Source: Roseiarcus sp963782255 (GTDB taxonomy: Bacteria > Pseudomonadota > Alphaproteobacteria > Rhizobiales > Beijerinckiaceae). Taken from it: a DNA stretch of 64,000 nt. The notes below the pieces were generated by a model, which was not told where the DNA came from, searched no databases, and saw only the letters and a list, made by a program, of their open reading frames with translations. Below are positions 43,851 to 53,049 of this stretch, in pieces. The DNA is taken from positions 4,588,001 through 4,652,000 of the forward strand of contig CAWAIS010000001.1 in assembly GCA_963782255.1 (NCBI GenBank), read 5' to 3'. A program made the translations under genes and the position numbers. Position 1 is the stretch's first letter, and each line of letters begins with the position of its first letter.

Positions 43851-46800
43851 GGGTGCTCCACTGCGGTCCCGCAGGACGACAAGGCCCGGCGCGCGGCCGC
43901 CAGATCGGGCGCGGCACCGATCGCCTCGAAAATCTCCGCGGCGCGCGAGAGGTTGGACTGACGGCGGGGATCATGGGCCTCCGCCGCGCGGCCGATCTCG
44001 AAAAGCGCCAGGGCCCGCTCCCGGACCAGACCAAGTCGTTCCGCCGAGGCGAGGACCTGGGCCCACATCCTGCGGGCGCGCGCCAGCTTCCCGGACAGGA
44101 ACGCGGCGCGCCCGCCGAGGAGAAGCGAGCGCGGGCGGCAAACCGGCGAGTTTCGCGTCGCCCGGTTCACGCTTTCGCAGGCCAGCAGGGCCTTGTCCTG
44201 ATGGTCGTCGCGCGAGCAGGACTCTGCCCAGCAGGCGAGATAGACTTCGATGACGCCGGAGGCGCCGTAGATATAGTTTCCCCATATGATCCCGGTCTCG
44301 CGCAGGAGGCCGAGCCCGCGTTCCGCCGCTGACAGCGCCTTCGCGATCTCCCCCCGCTGCAGGTAGCCCGCGGCCACGGTGCCGAAGCACAGGAGTTCAT
44401 CGGCACTGGCGAGCTGTGCGTCGCCGACCTCGCTCAGCTCCTCCAGATCCTCGGCTTGCGCGCGGCCGCGAAGCGTGGCGACCATCGACTTGCCGGCGAG
44501 CCGCCAGGCCCTTCCCTGAAGCGTCTCCACCTCGATGTCCTCGCCGGCTTCGCTCTGGAGCCGTTCAGCGGCGTCGAACTCGCCGCGAATGATGCGGCAC
44601 GACCCCATGATCGTGACGACGGTCTGCGCGCGCGAGCGATCCCCGAGCTGGCGATAGAGCGACAGCGACTGTTGCGCCAAGCGCTCGGAGAGGTCCCAGC
44701 CGCCGAGCCCGTATTCGAGCACGGCGGCCAGCAGATAGGCGCGCGCGGCTTCCGGCGTCGGCTCGAATCGCTTGGCGAGGCTCATCGCGCGGTCCCGGTA
44801 GAACCTCGCCGGCCGCGCCAGGCCCGACATCCCCATTCCGATCGCCAGCGCGCTGTAGCCGCTGATCATCTCGGCGACCGCGCCACCGCGCTCGGCGAAA
44901 TTGACCGCGGCCAGCGTCTCATCGAGAACTGCGGTCGATTCGTTTCGGAAGAAATGCCGCTCCGCGAGGCGCTCGCGAATGTGGGCGACGCGCCGGCTCG
45001 TCTCGCGATCGGGCCGCTTCCGCGCACGCAGGCTCGGGGGGACAAGCCGAAGCCACGCCTGTTCCGCGATGTGCGCGACGAGGCCCGCCGTGCGCTCGAA
45101 CGACGTGTGCGCGACCCGCTGCCCGGCGAGGGCCAGCGCGCGCTCGTAATGAGGCAACGAGCGGTTGTAGTCCGCCAGTTCGTTGTACGCGTCGCCGAGC
45201 AGCGTCTCCCAGCGCGACAGCCGTTCGTCGCCATTTCCGTCCCCGCCGGCGCCGCGCTCGGCGAGTTCGAACGCTCGCCTGACGTATTGGATCGCATCTC
45301 GGTTGGCGTAGCTTCTGAGCGCCTGCTCGGCGGCGCGCTCGAGATATTCTGTCGCTCGCGCCTTTTCCCCGGCGCGCTCCCAATGTCTGGCGAGCTGGCC
45401 ATAGAGCGGTTCGAGGCGTCCGGCGTGGTGCCGCTCGAGGGCGGCGGCGATCGCCGCGTGGAGAACCCGCCGCTGCGCAAACGGCAGGAGGTTGTAGGTG
45501 ACCTCCTCGCTGATGGCGTGGCGAAATTCATACTCCGTCCCGGCGCGAGTCCCGACCGCCCGCAACAATTCGCGCCCGACCAGGCGATCGAGCATCGCCT
45601 GAATTTCGGAGAGCGGAAGATCGCCGGGGTAGACGCTGAGGAGAAGCTCCACCTTGACCGAGCCTCCGACGGCGCTCGCGGCCTTCAAGAGAAGCTGCTC
45701 CTCCGGACGGAGCGCATCGACGCGCGCGACGATCGCGCTCTCGAGGCTGGCGGGGAGCGCCATCTTCGCCGAATTCACGGTATCGGCGTTGAGCCCGCCC
45801 AGTCCGCGCTCCACCGAAATCGCGCCGGCGTCGCGCAGAGCCGCAACGAGCTCCTCGCAATAGAAAGGATTGCCGCCCGTCCGCGCCTGGACGAAGGTCA
45901 CGAGCGGCGGCGAGAGTCGATTCGCCCGCAATCTCCCCTTCACGATCTCAGCCACCGCCTCGGCCGGCAGCTGGCCGAGGTTGATCTCCAGCGCGCCCTC
46001 GTCTCCCACCCGCGTCTCGGTGGCGAAGTAATGTCCCGGCGACCGGCGGCTCGCGACCACCAGCAATTCCGGCGTGCGCCGCAGGACCCCCTTGAGGAGG
46101 CTCAACGAGGCTTCATCGAACCAGTGAAGGTCTTCGAACACGATCGCCCGCGGGGCGTTTGGGGAGCGCAGGAGCCCGACGAACAGCGCCTCAATGCTGG
46201 CGGCCCGGGCGGCGCCGGTGATCTGCGCCGTCAGCGGCGTTTCGTTGAGGGCGATCGGCGAAACGTCGCGCAGCAGCGGCGCCCAGGACACCAGCGTTGG
46301 ATCGCGCTGGAGCTTGTCGGCGAGGATGTCCTGGGGCAGCCGATCGCCGAACCCCAGTTGCGGTTCGACCAGCGCGGCCAAAACCTGACGCCAGGCAAAA
46401 TAAGGCGTCGACCGATCGATGGCGGATGCGTTTCCGCGTGCGACCGGAACACCCTCCTGCTGCGTGAATTCGACGAAATCATTAAGAAGGCGGGTTTTGC
46501 CGATGCCCGGCTCGCCCTGAACGAGCACGAGCCCGCCCGTTCCGCCGCGGGTCTGATCGAGCCTCGCCCGAAGCGCGCTTCGCTCCTGGTCCCGGCCGAT
46601 GATCGCGCCCGAATACCGGACCTGTTGCCGCGTCAGCATCCCGACGGGACGGTAGGTCTGGATCGGCGCCGGTTTCCCCTTCACGCGTTGAGATTGCAGA
46701 AGCGCAAAGCTCACGCGGCCACGCACCGCCTCGGCCGTCGCGAGGTCGCAGAGGACGCCCCCGTCGGCGATCTCCATCAGTCGGGCCGCCGTGTTGATCG

Positions 46801-47911
46801 CGGGCCCGAGCAGGCCGTACTCGCGCCTCGACCGGCCGCCGTAGTCGCCGCAAAACAATCGGCCGGATCCGATGCCGATCGAGGCGCCGATCGAAGCCCG
46901 CTTCAGGTCCTCATGGATCGCGAGGCCGGCCTCGACCGCCCTCAGCGGGTCTTCCTCGTGCGCGAGCGGCGGAGCGCCGAAGACGAGCAGGGCGCAGACC
47001 CCCTTGTCGTCCATCCAGACCGCGAACATCGCGCCCTCGAGCCTGGACGCCGCCCGCTGCGCCGAGAGGATGCAGGGCTGAAGGAACTCGACGAGGCTCT
47101 CGTCGAAGACCACGCCGAGAAAATTAATGCACAGCACCGACACGTTGCGGAATTCGGCGAGCCATTTCGACGACCCTATGCGCAGCCGGTCGATCACCAC
47201 CGCCGGGACGAGGCCCGGAAATTGATCGATCTCGGCTCGGGGCGCCTCGAGGGGCTGGCGGGCGGGCTCGAACGGCGCTCCCAGGCGCCTCAGCCGGAAG
47301 ACGCCTTCGCCACTCTCGCCTTCGCAATCGTCGGCGAGCTTGCGCCGGGCGGCCTCGCACAGGGCGATTTCCCCGACCGCCGCCTTGCGATAGGCCAGCC
47401 CGACATTCTCGAACGGGGAGCCGGCCACAGCGTAGCGCCAGACGCCTTCGTGACCGCCCAGCCGGCAATAGTAAACAGTGCCTACGTCTACCGAGATCCT
47501 TTGCCGGATCGGCACGTCCGCCCACTTTGACCGCATCTCCATTTCATGTTGGAGGGCGAGCGCACATTGGGCGGCGACACGGGTTGCGCGCGCCGCGTCG
47601 TCCGCGTTCCACGCCGCCAGGAAGCCGTCGCCGGTGAAAGCGACAATGTCGCCGCCGAAGGCGTCGACGACGTCGGTCAGGGTGGTGAAATAGTCGTTCA
47701 GAAGCTCCGACAGTTGCTCGGCGCCGTTCTCCGCCTGCTGCGCAAAACGATCGGTAATTTCCGTGAACCCTGCGATATCCAGAAAAAGTACGGCGGCGGG
47801 CCGAGCGATGGCCGAGGCGCAAGCCTGACGGGCGTCATCCGTCTCGTGGACGTACGTCCTGATCCATCTCGGAATATATGCGGTGATGTCCCCGCCAACA
47901 TTCCCGGACAC
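43847..47911 (-). CDS. Tandem class III cyclase / AAA-type ATPase / TPR signalling protein
   Basis: 1354 residues, soluble. The first cyclase domain (about 38-210) has FLDIAGFTEIT (Asp45) and AFTGDGFLAAW (Asp95), the two metal sites. The second (about 255-425) lacks the metal Asp (CINFLG) but has GIGSGRLFCGD and GLLGPAINTAARLM with the Asn/Arg pair. An NTPase follows with Walker A GEPGIGKT (466-473) and a VFEDLHWFDEAS Walker B, then helical TPR-like repeats to the end. The layout resembles bicarbonate-type soluble adenylyl cyclases. The start is GTG with GAAGG upstream. It leads the oxidoreductase operon. Confidence 0.9.
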   Translation of the reverse strand: MSGNVGGDITAYIPRWIRTYVHETDDARQACASAIARPAAVLFLDIAGFTEITDRFAQQAENGAEQLSELLNDYFTTLTDVVDAFGGDIVAFTGDGFLAAWNADDAARATRVAAQCALALQHEMEMRSKWADVPIRQRISVDVGTVYYCRLGGHEGVWRYAVAGSPFENVGLAYRKAAVGEIALCEAARRKLADDCEGESGEGVFRLRRLGAPFEPARQPLEAPRAEIDQFPGLVPAVVIDRLRIGSSKWLAEFRNVSVLCINFLGVVFDESLVEFLQPCILSAQRAASRLEGAMFAVWMDDKGVCALLVFGAPPLAHEEDPLRAVEAGLAIHEDLKRASIGASIGIGSGRLFCGDYGGRSRREYGLLGPAINTAARLMEIADGGVLCDLATAEAVRGRVSFALLQSQRVKGKPAPIQTYRPVGMLTRQQVRYSGAIIGRDQERSALRARLDQTRGGTGGLVLVQGEPGIGKTRLLNDFVEFTQQEGVPVARGNASAIDRSTPYFAWRQVLAALVEPQLGFGDRLPQDILADKLQRDPTLVSWAPLLRDVSPIALNETPLTAQITGAARAASIEALFVGLLRSPNAPRAIVFEDLHWFDEASLSLLKGVLRRTPELLVVASRRSPGHYFATETRVGDEGALEINLGQLPAEAVAEIVKGRLRANRLSPPLVTFVQARTGGNPFYCEELVAALRDAGAISVERGLGGLNADTVNSAKMALPASLESAIVARVDALRPEEQLLLKAASAVGGSVKVELLLSVYPGDLPLSEIQAMLDRLVGRELLRAVGTRAGTEYEFRHAISEEVTYNLLPFAQRRVLHAAIAAALERHHAGRLEPLYGQLARHWERAGEKARATEYLERAAEQALRSYANRDAIQYVRRAFELAERGAGGDGNGDERLSRWETLLGDAYNELADYNRSLPHYERALALAGQRVAHTSFERTAGLVAHIAEQAWLRLVPPSLRARKRPDRETSRRVAHIRERLAERHFFRNESTAVLDETLAAVNFAERGGAVAEMISGYSALAIGMGMSGLARPARFYRDRAMSLAKRFEPTPEAARAYLLAAVLEYGLGGWDLSERLAQQSLSLYRQLGDRSRAQTVVTIMGSCRIIRGEFDAAERLQSEAGEDIEVETLQGRAWRLAGKSMVATLRGRAQAEDLEELSEVGDAQLASADELLCFGTVAAGYLQRGEIAKALSAAERGLGLLRETGIIWGNYIYGASGVIEVYLACWAESCSRDDHQDKALLACESVNRATRNSPVCRPRSLLLGGRAAFLSGKLARARRMWAQVLASAERLGLVRERALALFEIGRAAEAHDPRRQSNLSRAAEIFEAIGAAPDLAAARRALSSCGTAVEHP

Positions 47912-47925
47912 AATAACCTTCGGGA

Positions 47926-48108
47926 TTAGAGTGCAAGGGCAAATTGTTCGAACTCATACACCAACTTCACATGTGCGTCGACACTTCGGTTCGGGACCGA
48001 AAACTCCGCTCTCTCGGTCATATCGCGAAAGGCCCACTTCCTGTGGTCGTCAAACTCGGAGCAGGTGTCTACGTCGATTGGCGTTGCGAATATCTCCTCA
48101 TGGCGCAC
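47926..48108 (-). CDS. Small ORF upstream of the cyclase gene
   Basis: 60 codons from ATG at 48108, with GGAGGAG about six bases upstream. It stops at 47926, 14 bases before the cyclase GTG. The product, MRHEEIFATPIDVDTCSEFD through to FEQFALAL, is acidic, without a membrane segment or a family I recognise. Composition is less GC-rich than its neighbours. The good ribosome site and position suggest the first gene of the operon or a leader; it may also be a gene fragment. Confidence 0.4.
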   Translation of the reverse strand: MRHEEIFATPIDVDTCSEFDDHRKWAFRDMTERAEFSVPNRSVDAHVKLVYEFEQFALAL

Positions 48109-48401
48109 TCCTCCCGTACCCGAGCCAGCGCGAACGGCAGCAATGGCCCCGATCGGTCACGTTCGCCAAGCCCTCTCCGAGCGCCCGCTTCTTGCGCATT
48201 GCAGTCGTTCACAGCGTTGTCCCCGTCCAGTCGTAGTGCGTCTTCAGGAGATCGCGAATGCTATGCGCAGGCTCTTATGCGTGGGCCAATTTGCGGCGGT
48301 CGGATGGAGCGGTTTCCAAATTTGTGCTTACCGAGCGCTTACCGACCAATCTGAACAAATTGATTGATTTCGGCCCCGTGCCATTAAGCCCCTGATTTTA
48401 T
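48109..48401. other. Intergenic region upstream of the cyclase operon
   Basis: 293 bases with no credible gene, of lower GC content than the surroundings. It lies on the 3' side of tRNA-Thr and should contain the promoter of the cyclase operon. A 21-base text, CGCCCGCTTCTTGCGCATTGC (48183-48203), also occurs near 33143-33163 in the debris zone; its meaning is unknown. Confidence 0.4.
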
Positions 48402-48477
48402 TGGTGCCGCAAGAGGGAATCGAACCCCCGACCCCATCATTACGAATGACGTGCTCTACCAGCTGAGCTATTGCGGC
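48402..48477 (-). tRNA. tRNA-Thr(CGT), CCA encoded
   Basis: On the minus strand the acceptor stem GCCGCAA pairs with TTGCGGC, with discriminator A and encoded CCA. The D-arm reads TAGCTCAGCTGGTAGAGCA. The anticodon stem CGTCA/TGATG holds loop TTCGTAA, giving anticodon CGT (Thr, ACG codons). The T-arm is GGGGGTTCGATTCCCTC. Confidence 0.96.
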
Positions 48478-48654
48478 GGCGGCCGAGACCAGGCGGCGGT
48501 TCGGACGGCGTTGCTGTCTATGCCAATTCGAGCAGCTTTGGCAATACGCGCTTTGATGCGTACGAAGACGACGCGCGCTAGGATCGCGGCGCATTGTCGC
48601 CTACAAACGGCGCAAGGGGGCCCGAGCGCGCCCCTTTGGGCAGGAGATGAAGCG

Positions 48655-49398
48655 ATGGCGGGGCGGCTTACGGGAAAACTGGCGGTTCTGACGGCGGCGG
48701 CCGCCGGCATCGGGCGGGCGACGGCGGAGGCCTTCGCTCGGGAAGGCGCCCAGGTGATCGCGACCGACATCAATCTCGACGGCCTCCACGGGCTCGACGC
48801 CGACCGGCGCAAGCTCGACGTGCGCTCGACGGATGCGGTCATGGCCCTCGCGCGCGCCGTCGGGCCGATCGACGTCCTCTTCAACTGCGCGGGCTTCGTC
48901 CATCACGGGACGGCGCTCGACTGCTCGGACGAGGACTGGGACTTTTCCTTCGACCTCAACGTCAAGTCGATGCACCGCACCGTCCGCGCCTTCCTGCCCG
49001 GAATGCTGGAGAAAGGCGGCGGGTCGATCGTGAACGTCGCCTCGGCGGCATCATCCGTGCGCGGCATCCCGAACCGCTACGTCTACGGCGCCTCGAAGGC
49101 GGCGGTCATCGGCCTCACCAAGGCGGTCGCGGCGGATTATATCCGGAAGGCCGTGCGCTCCAACGCCATCTGCCCCGGCACGATCGAGAGCCCCTCGCTC
49201 GACGGGCGGATCGAGACCTTTAGCCGCACGAGCGGCCGGCCCATCGAGGCCGTGCGCCAGGAGTTCATCGACCGCCAGCCGATGGGCCGGCTCGGCAAGC
49301 CGGACGAAGTGGCCGCGCTCGCGGTCTACCTCGCCTCGGACGAGAGCGCCTTCACCACCGGCCAGATCTACATGGTCGACGGGGGTTTTGCGCTATAG
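48655..49398 (+). CDS. Short-chain dehydrogenase/reductase
   Basis: 247 residues. The NAD-binding segment reads LTAAAAGIGRATAEAFAREGA, where Thr/Ala replace the usual TGGxxGIG. VIATDIN suggests NAD(H) preference because of the Asp after the second strand. NCAGF, the catalytic Ser in NVASAASS and YVYGASKAA complete the active site. The layout is closest to 3-hydroxybutyrate dehydrogenase-like (DHRS6) and keto-deoxy-fuconate dehydrogenases. AGGAGA seven bases before 48655 fixes the start; longer frames upstream would run into the tRNA. Confidence 0.9.
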   Translation: MAGRLTGKLAVLTAAAAGIGRATAEAFAREGAQVIATDINLDGLHGLDADRRKLDVRSTDAVMALARAVGPIDVLFNCAGFVHHGTALDCSDEDWDFSFDLNVKSMHRTVRAFLPGMLEKGGGSIVNVASAASSVRGIPNRYVYGASKAAVIGLTKAVAADYIRKAVRSNAICPGTIESPSLDGRIETFSRTSGRPIEAVRQEFIDRQPMGRLGKPDEVAALAVYLASDESAFTTGQIYMVDGGFAL

Positions 49399-50106
49399 GC
49401 GGCGCGTTTTCGCGCATCTTTGGTGTATTATCTGGCGACGTGAAGCGGGTGAGCGCCGCCTGACGGCCGCACCCCTTCAAGGCAAGCCAAACCCAACCAC
49501 GGTCAGATCAAGCCCGCTCCAAGGAAATCCAATATAATCCAAGGGAATCCAAGAGAATCCGAGGGAAAATATTCTTGGATTTCCTTGGATTTCCTTGGAT
49601 TCCTTCGTCCGAATCGAGCCTTTTCAATGTGTTACGGGCAACATCGTCGGAAAAATTTCCTCGTCCCTTTTTTTGCGCCGCCGGCTCTCTCCGCCAGATG
49701 GAGCTTTGAACTGCCGACCATGGAAGGTACCACAGATTCCGTTTTTCGGAAAGCATTTGTCGGCGCTTATGGTTGACCCAGCCATCGAAAGAACGCCAAG
49801 CTCTCCGAATATTACCGACCCCATAGAGGGCCGCGCTCAACAAATCTGTGGCTCCCGACACATCTGTTGAAGCGACGCTCGACCGCGCCTCTCGAAGAGA
49901 GTTTGTCGAAGGCCGCCGTCCGCCGAGAAAAACTCGTGCTTTAACAAAGACTTAGACGGAGGCCGCCGCGCTTCGCGGCCAATCGCAGGCGTGCTTGAAC
50001 CTTCGCGCCCGCGGGAACGCGCGCGGTCGCGGCCAACTGCCACGGTCTTGACGTGGTGAACAGTGTATGTAACCGGCAGAGCAAATGACCGCGAGCATCG
50101 GTTTTA
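49399..50106. other. 708-bp intergenic region with an unusual repeat
   Basis: No convincing gene. A minus-strand frame of 117 codons (49508-49861) crosses the 10-bp repeat at 49519-49603 and has no family match I recognise. The stretch 49620-50106 is of mixed composition, with neither a tRNA nor a repeat noticed. It should hold the promoter of the beta-helix-like gene. Confidence 0.5.
49519..49603. repeat. 10-bp tandem units in two facing arrays
   Basis: Five units on the left (CCAAGGAAAT, CCAATATAAT, CCAAGGGAAT, CCAAGAGAAT, CCGAGGGAAA), then ATATT, then three on the right (CTTGGATTTC, CTTGGATTTC, CTTGGATTCC). The right units are the reverse complement of the left. The 10-base period is close to one helical turn, and the whole can fold into a long hairpin. 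Confidence 0.85.
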
Positions 50107-51998
50107 ATGTTGGGGGCATTCGAGATGTTTTCATCGGGCGCCAGTTTCGGAACGATAGGCGGCGCGGCAACCCGCGCGGCCGCGGCCGGGTTCGCCTTTC
50201 TCACGCTCACGCCATTCGGCCCGCCTGCGCATGCGCAGCTTGGTTGCCCGATTTCATCCGGCGTCGCCGACGGCTGCCCCGCGCCGAAAGGCGGCACGTT
50301 TCAGGTGCCGACCTTCTTCTCAGGCTATGCGCGACAGTCCGGCCAGACCTGGGGCAACAAGAATGGCGACAACGGCTGTCCGGCGTCGCGGCAGAACTGC
50401 CATCCCACCTGGAACGTGGCCGGCGTGGACTATCCGATCGGCGTCTATACGCCCGTCGCGCAGCTTGCCGATCCGGCAAACATCCCCGCCTCGAGCAATT
50501 GCGTCTGGCATGCGACCGGCAGCCACTGGAACCCGAGCGCTCCCTATCTCCAGTGCGGCGTCGATCTGACGCAAAACAGCGACATCGAGGGCTACAACTT
50601 CGGCGACATCGGCGGCCATGGCTGCGCCGGCATCGAGCTCCCGGTCCACTACGCCGCGAGCGTCACGATTCGCAACAATCGCTTCGGCTTCGACGATCCC
50701 GGATGCAGCGCGAACTTCCAGTGGGTCAGCGGCATTTCGCCGTCGATCATCTACGATTCCTACCATCTGAAGAGCGGAAATCTAACCATCACCCAGAACG
50801 AGGTCGACGGTGAGACGGACAATCCGAACACTGGCGGCGCTGCGATGGTATACTGGATCGGCGCGCGCATGGGCGGCACGTTGCGGATGACCTACAACGC
50901 CTTCTACAAAAACCCGGCGCATGCCTACGCGTTCAGCGGGATCGCCGGCGCCGGGACCATCTCGGCGGCCTACAATTACTACGAGCAGATCCACGATACG
51001 CACGGCTGGAAAGGCCACGCCGAAGTTCAGGGCATGGGGGGATATCATGCGTTCAGCTCGCAATTCGAGACGGTGCTGAATACGACGGACACCAACGGGG
51101 CCGGCGAAACCCTGCTTTATGTGGTCGACGCGCCGAGCACCGTCTATAGCTCGCTCATCTCCAACGACGTCTTGGTGATGAACACGATTGGCGGCAATCC
51201 GGCCGGCACGACGGTAATCGGCGCCCATCTCGTCAACGGCGTCCTGACCGTCGACAGCATCAAGTCCGGCGGCGCCTTCTCCGCGCTCGCGCCGGGAATG
51301 ACGATCGGCGGCGCCAATCTGTTTCTGACCGCGAATCTGAACAACAACACCGGCGTCGGCGGCCAATGGGCGACGGAATGCGGCATCAACGCCGGCAGCG
51401 TGTGGTGTCCGTTCGCAAACACGTCGCACGGCGTCGCCAACAATACAGCGAGCTGGCCCGCGACTTCGTCCTTCGTCGCGGTTGGATCGTTCTCGGGCGC
51501 GCGCCTGAGAATGTCTTGACCATCACCGCGGTCAAGAGCGGGACGATAGCGGTCGGCGATGTTCTTTGGGGCAATGGCGGCGGCAAGAACATCGTCCCCG
51601 GCACGACCATTACCGGCCAGACATATGGGACCCCTGGCGGGGTGGGCGGCTATACCGTCAGCACGCCGCAGATTATTGTCTCGGGCCTGGCCCTGGCGGT
51701 CGACGGCTCCAGCAACGTCTGGAACGGCCAGAGCGACGTGCAAGGGCTCAGTATAACCAGTTATTTTGGTAATTTTGCGGCTGTGCTTGGCTGGGGCACA
51801 TTCACCGGCCCAACTCAATTCTCCTACAATTATGTCGATGTGACTGGCGCACTTATCGGCGCATGGGCGCCAGGCGTGAAATGCACGACGCGAACCATCT
51901 TTAAAGGCAACGTCGTCATGACAAACGGCGCGACGCTCACAGGCGGCGCGACGCGCGACTCCGTAAACAACTGGTCAACGCCGACCGACGCCTGCTAA
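50107..51998 (+). pseudogene. Secreted beta-helix-like protein, frameshifted
   Basis: The first frame (50107-51519) encodes a signal peptide (AGFAFLTLTPFGPPAHA-Q) and a Gly/Asn/Thr-rich body. It has repeated N-N-x-F and N-x-Y turns (IRNNRFGFDD, LRMTYNAFYKN, ISAAYNYYEQIHD), typical of right-handed beta helices. A second frame continues to 51998 with VLTITAVKSGTIAVGDVLWG and YTVSTPQIIVSG, a repeat style seen in phage and surface fibres. They would join as SFSGA-PENVLTIT if the GGGCGCGCGCC run near 51500 were one CG shorter. Intact length is about 630 residues. Function unknown. Confidence 0.72.
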
Positions 51999-52043
51999 AG
52001 CCTCGCGGGCGACCTCGCGTGCGGCCCTGGGACGCCCCTCCCC

Positions 52044-52982
52044 TCACCCGAGTTTCGCGCAGAACGCCTCGAACTCGGCCTCGGTCGCGAACGACTTCTG
52101 CGCGCCGCGCTTCATAACCGATGCCGCGGCGTAGCGGGTCGCCTTCATGAGCGCGGCCTCGACGGTCGAGCCGGCGGCGTAGTAGCGCGCGAAGCTGCCG
52201 ATGAAGGCGTCGCCGGCGCCGGTCGAGTCGACCGCCTCTACCTTGACCGGCGTGATGCGCCGAAAACCCTGCGCCGTCGCCAAAAGCGAGCCGCGCGCGC
52301 CGAGCGTGACGATGACCATCTCGACCCCCTGCTTGATGAGGCTTTGCGCGGCAGCCGAGACCTCGGCTTCCGATTCGACCGGCATACCGGTGAGGATGGC
52401 GAGCTCGGTTTCGTTGGGGATGAGGAAGCTCGCCTGCGTGACGAGGCCCATGTCGAGGTCGCGGCGGGCGGGCGCCGGGTTGAGTACGGTCCTGACGCCG
52501 TTCTGTCGGCCGAAGCGAATCGTCGCGTAGGCGGTTTCAAGCTGGATCTCGAGCTGCAGCAGGATGAGATCGCACCGCTTGAGATCCTCGCTCGCGGCGT
52601 CGACGTCGGCGGAACTGAGGTCGCCGTTGGCGCCGGCGACAATAAGGATCGCGTTGTCGCCCGAGCCCTCGTCGACCAGGATCGTCGCCGTGCCGGTCGA
52701 CTGTCCCGAAATGCGCCGGACGCGCCGCGTGTCGATCCCGAAGCTGTGGAAATTATCAAGCGCGCTGTCGCCCAGCGTGTCGTCGCCGAGATTCGAGACC
52801 ATGACGACTTCAGCGCCAAGCTTGGCCGCGGCGACCGCCTGATTGGCCCCCTTGCCGCCGAAACTCGTCTCGAAATGCGCGGCGAGGATAGTCTCGCCCC
52901 AAACCGGCATGCGCGCGACAGTCGTGGCGAGATCCATATTTGTCGAGCCGACGACGCCGATGCGCGGCGCTTTTGCGGTCAT
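52044..52982 (-). CDS. rbsK: Ribokinase
   Basis: Phosphorylates D-ribose at O-5. The 312 residues have the PfkB signatures FETSFGGKGANQAVAAAKLGA near the start and EAVDSTGAGDAFIGSFARY with the anion hole and catalytic Asp. VVGSTNMDLATTVARMP is the typical ribokinase opening. No ribose transporter is adjacent. Other PfkB sugar kinases cannot be fully excluded, but the N-terminal pattern fits RbsK well. Confidence 0.9.
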   Translation of the reverse strand: MTAKAPRIGVVGSTNMDLATTVARMPVWGETILAAHFETSFGGKGANQAVAAAKLGAEVVMVSNLGDDTLGDSALDNFHSFGIDTRRVRRISGQSTGTATILVDEGSGDNAILIVAGANGDLSSADVDAASEDLKRCDLILLQLEIQLETAYATIRFGRQNGVRTVLNPAPARRDLDMGLVTQASFLIPNETELAILTGMPVESEAEVSAAAQSLIKQGVEMVIVTLGARGSLLATAQGFRRITPVKVEAVDSTGAGDAFIGSFARYYAAGSTVEAALMKATRYAAASVMKRGAQKSFATEAEFEAFCAKLG

Positions 52983-53049
52983 GGTTGTTCCTCACCCATC
53001 AAGGCCGACTTTACCCTCACCCCTGGCCCGCTCCCGATGGAAGAAGGGT

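Noticed and set aside
44456..47530. Very long plus-strand frame (over 1000 codons) opposite the cyclase gene
   Set aside because: It is antisense to a gene with clear cyclase and ATPase motifs. Its composition is Arg/Glu/Ala-rich as expected of a GC-rich shadow frame, with no domain.
48337..48401. Possible integrase start beside tRNA-Thr (reads MARGRNQSI)
   Set aside because: Only about nine residues look integrase-like before the frame ends, with no catalytic motif, so a remnant could not be supported.
49519..49603. Possible CRISPR array
   Set aside because: Units are 10 bp, directly abutting without spacers and facing each other, and no cas gene is present.
49508..49861. Minus-strand frame of 117 codons across the 10-bp repeat
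   Set aside because: It runs through the repeat array and lacks a clear ribosome site and family. Judged accidental.
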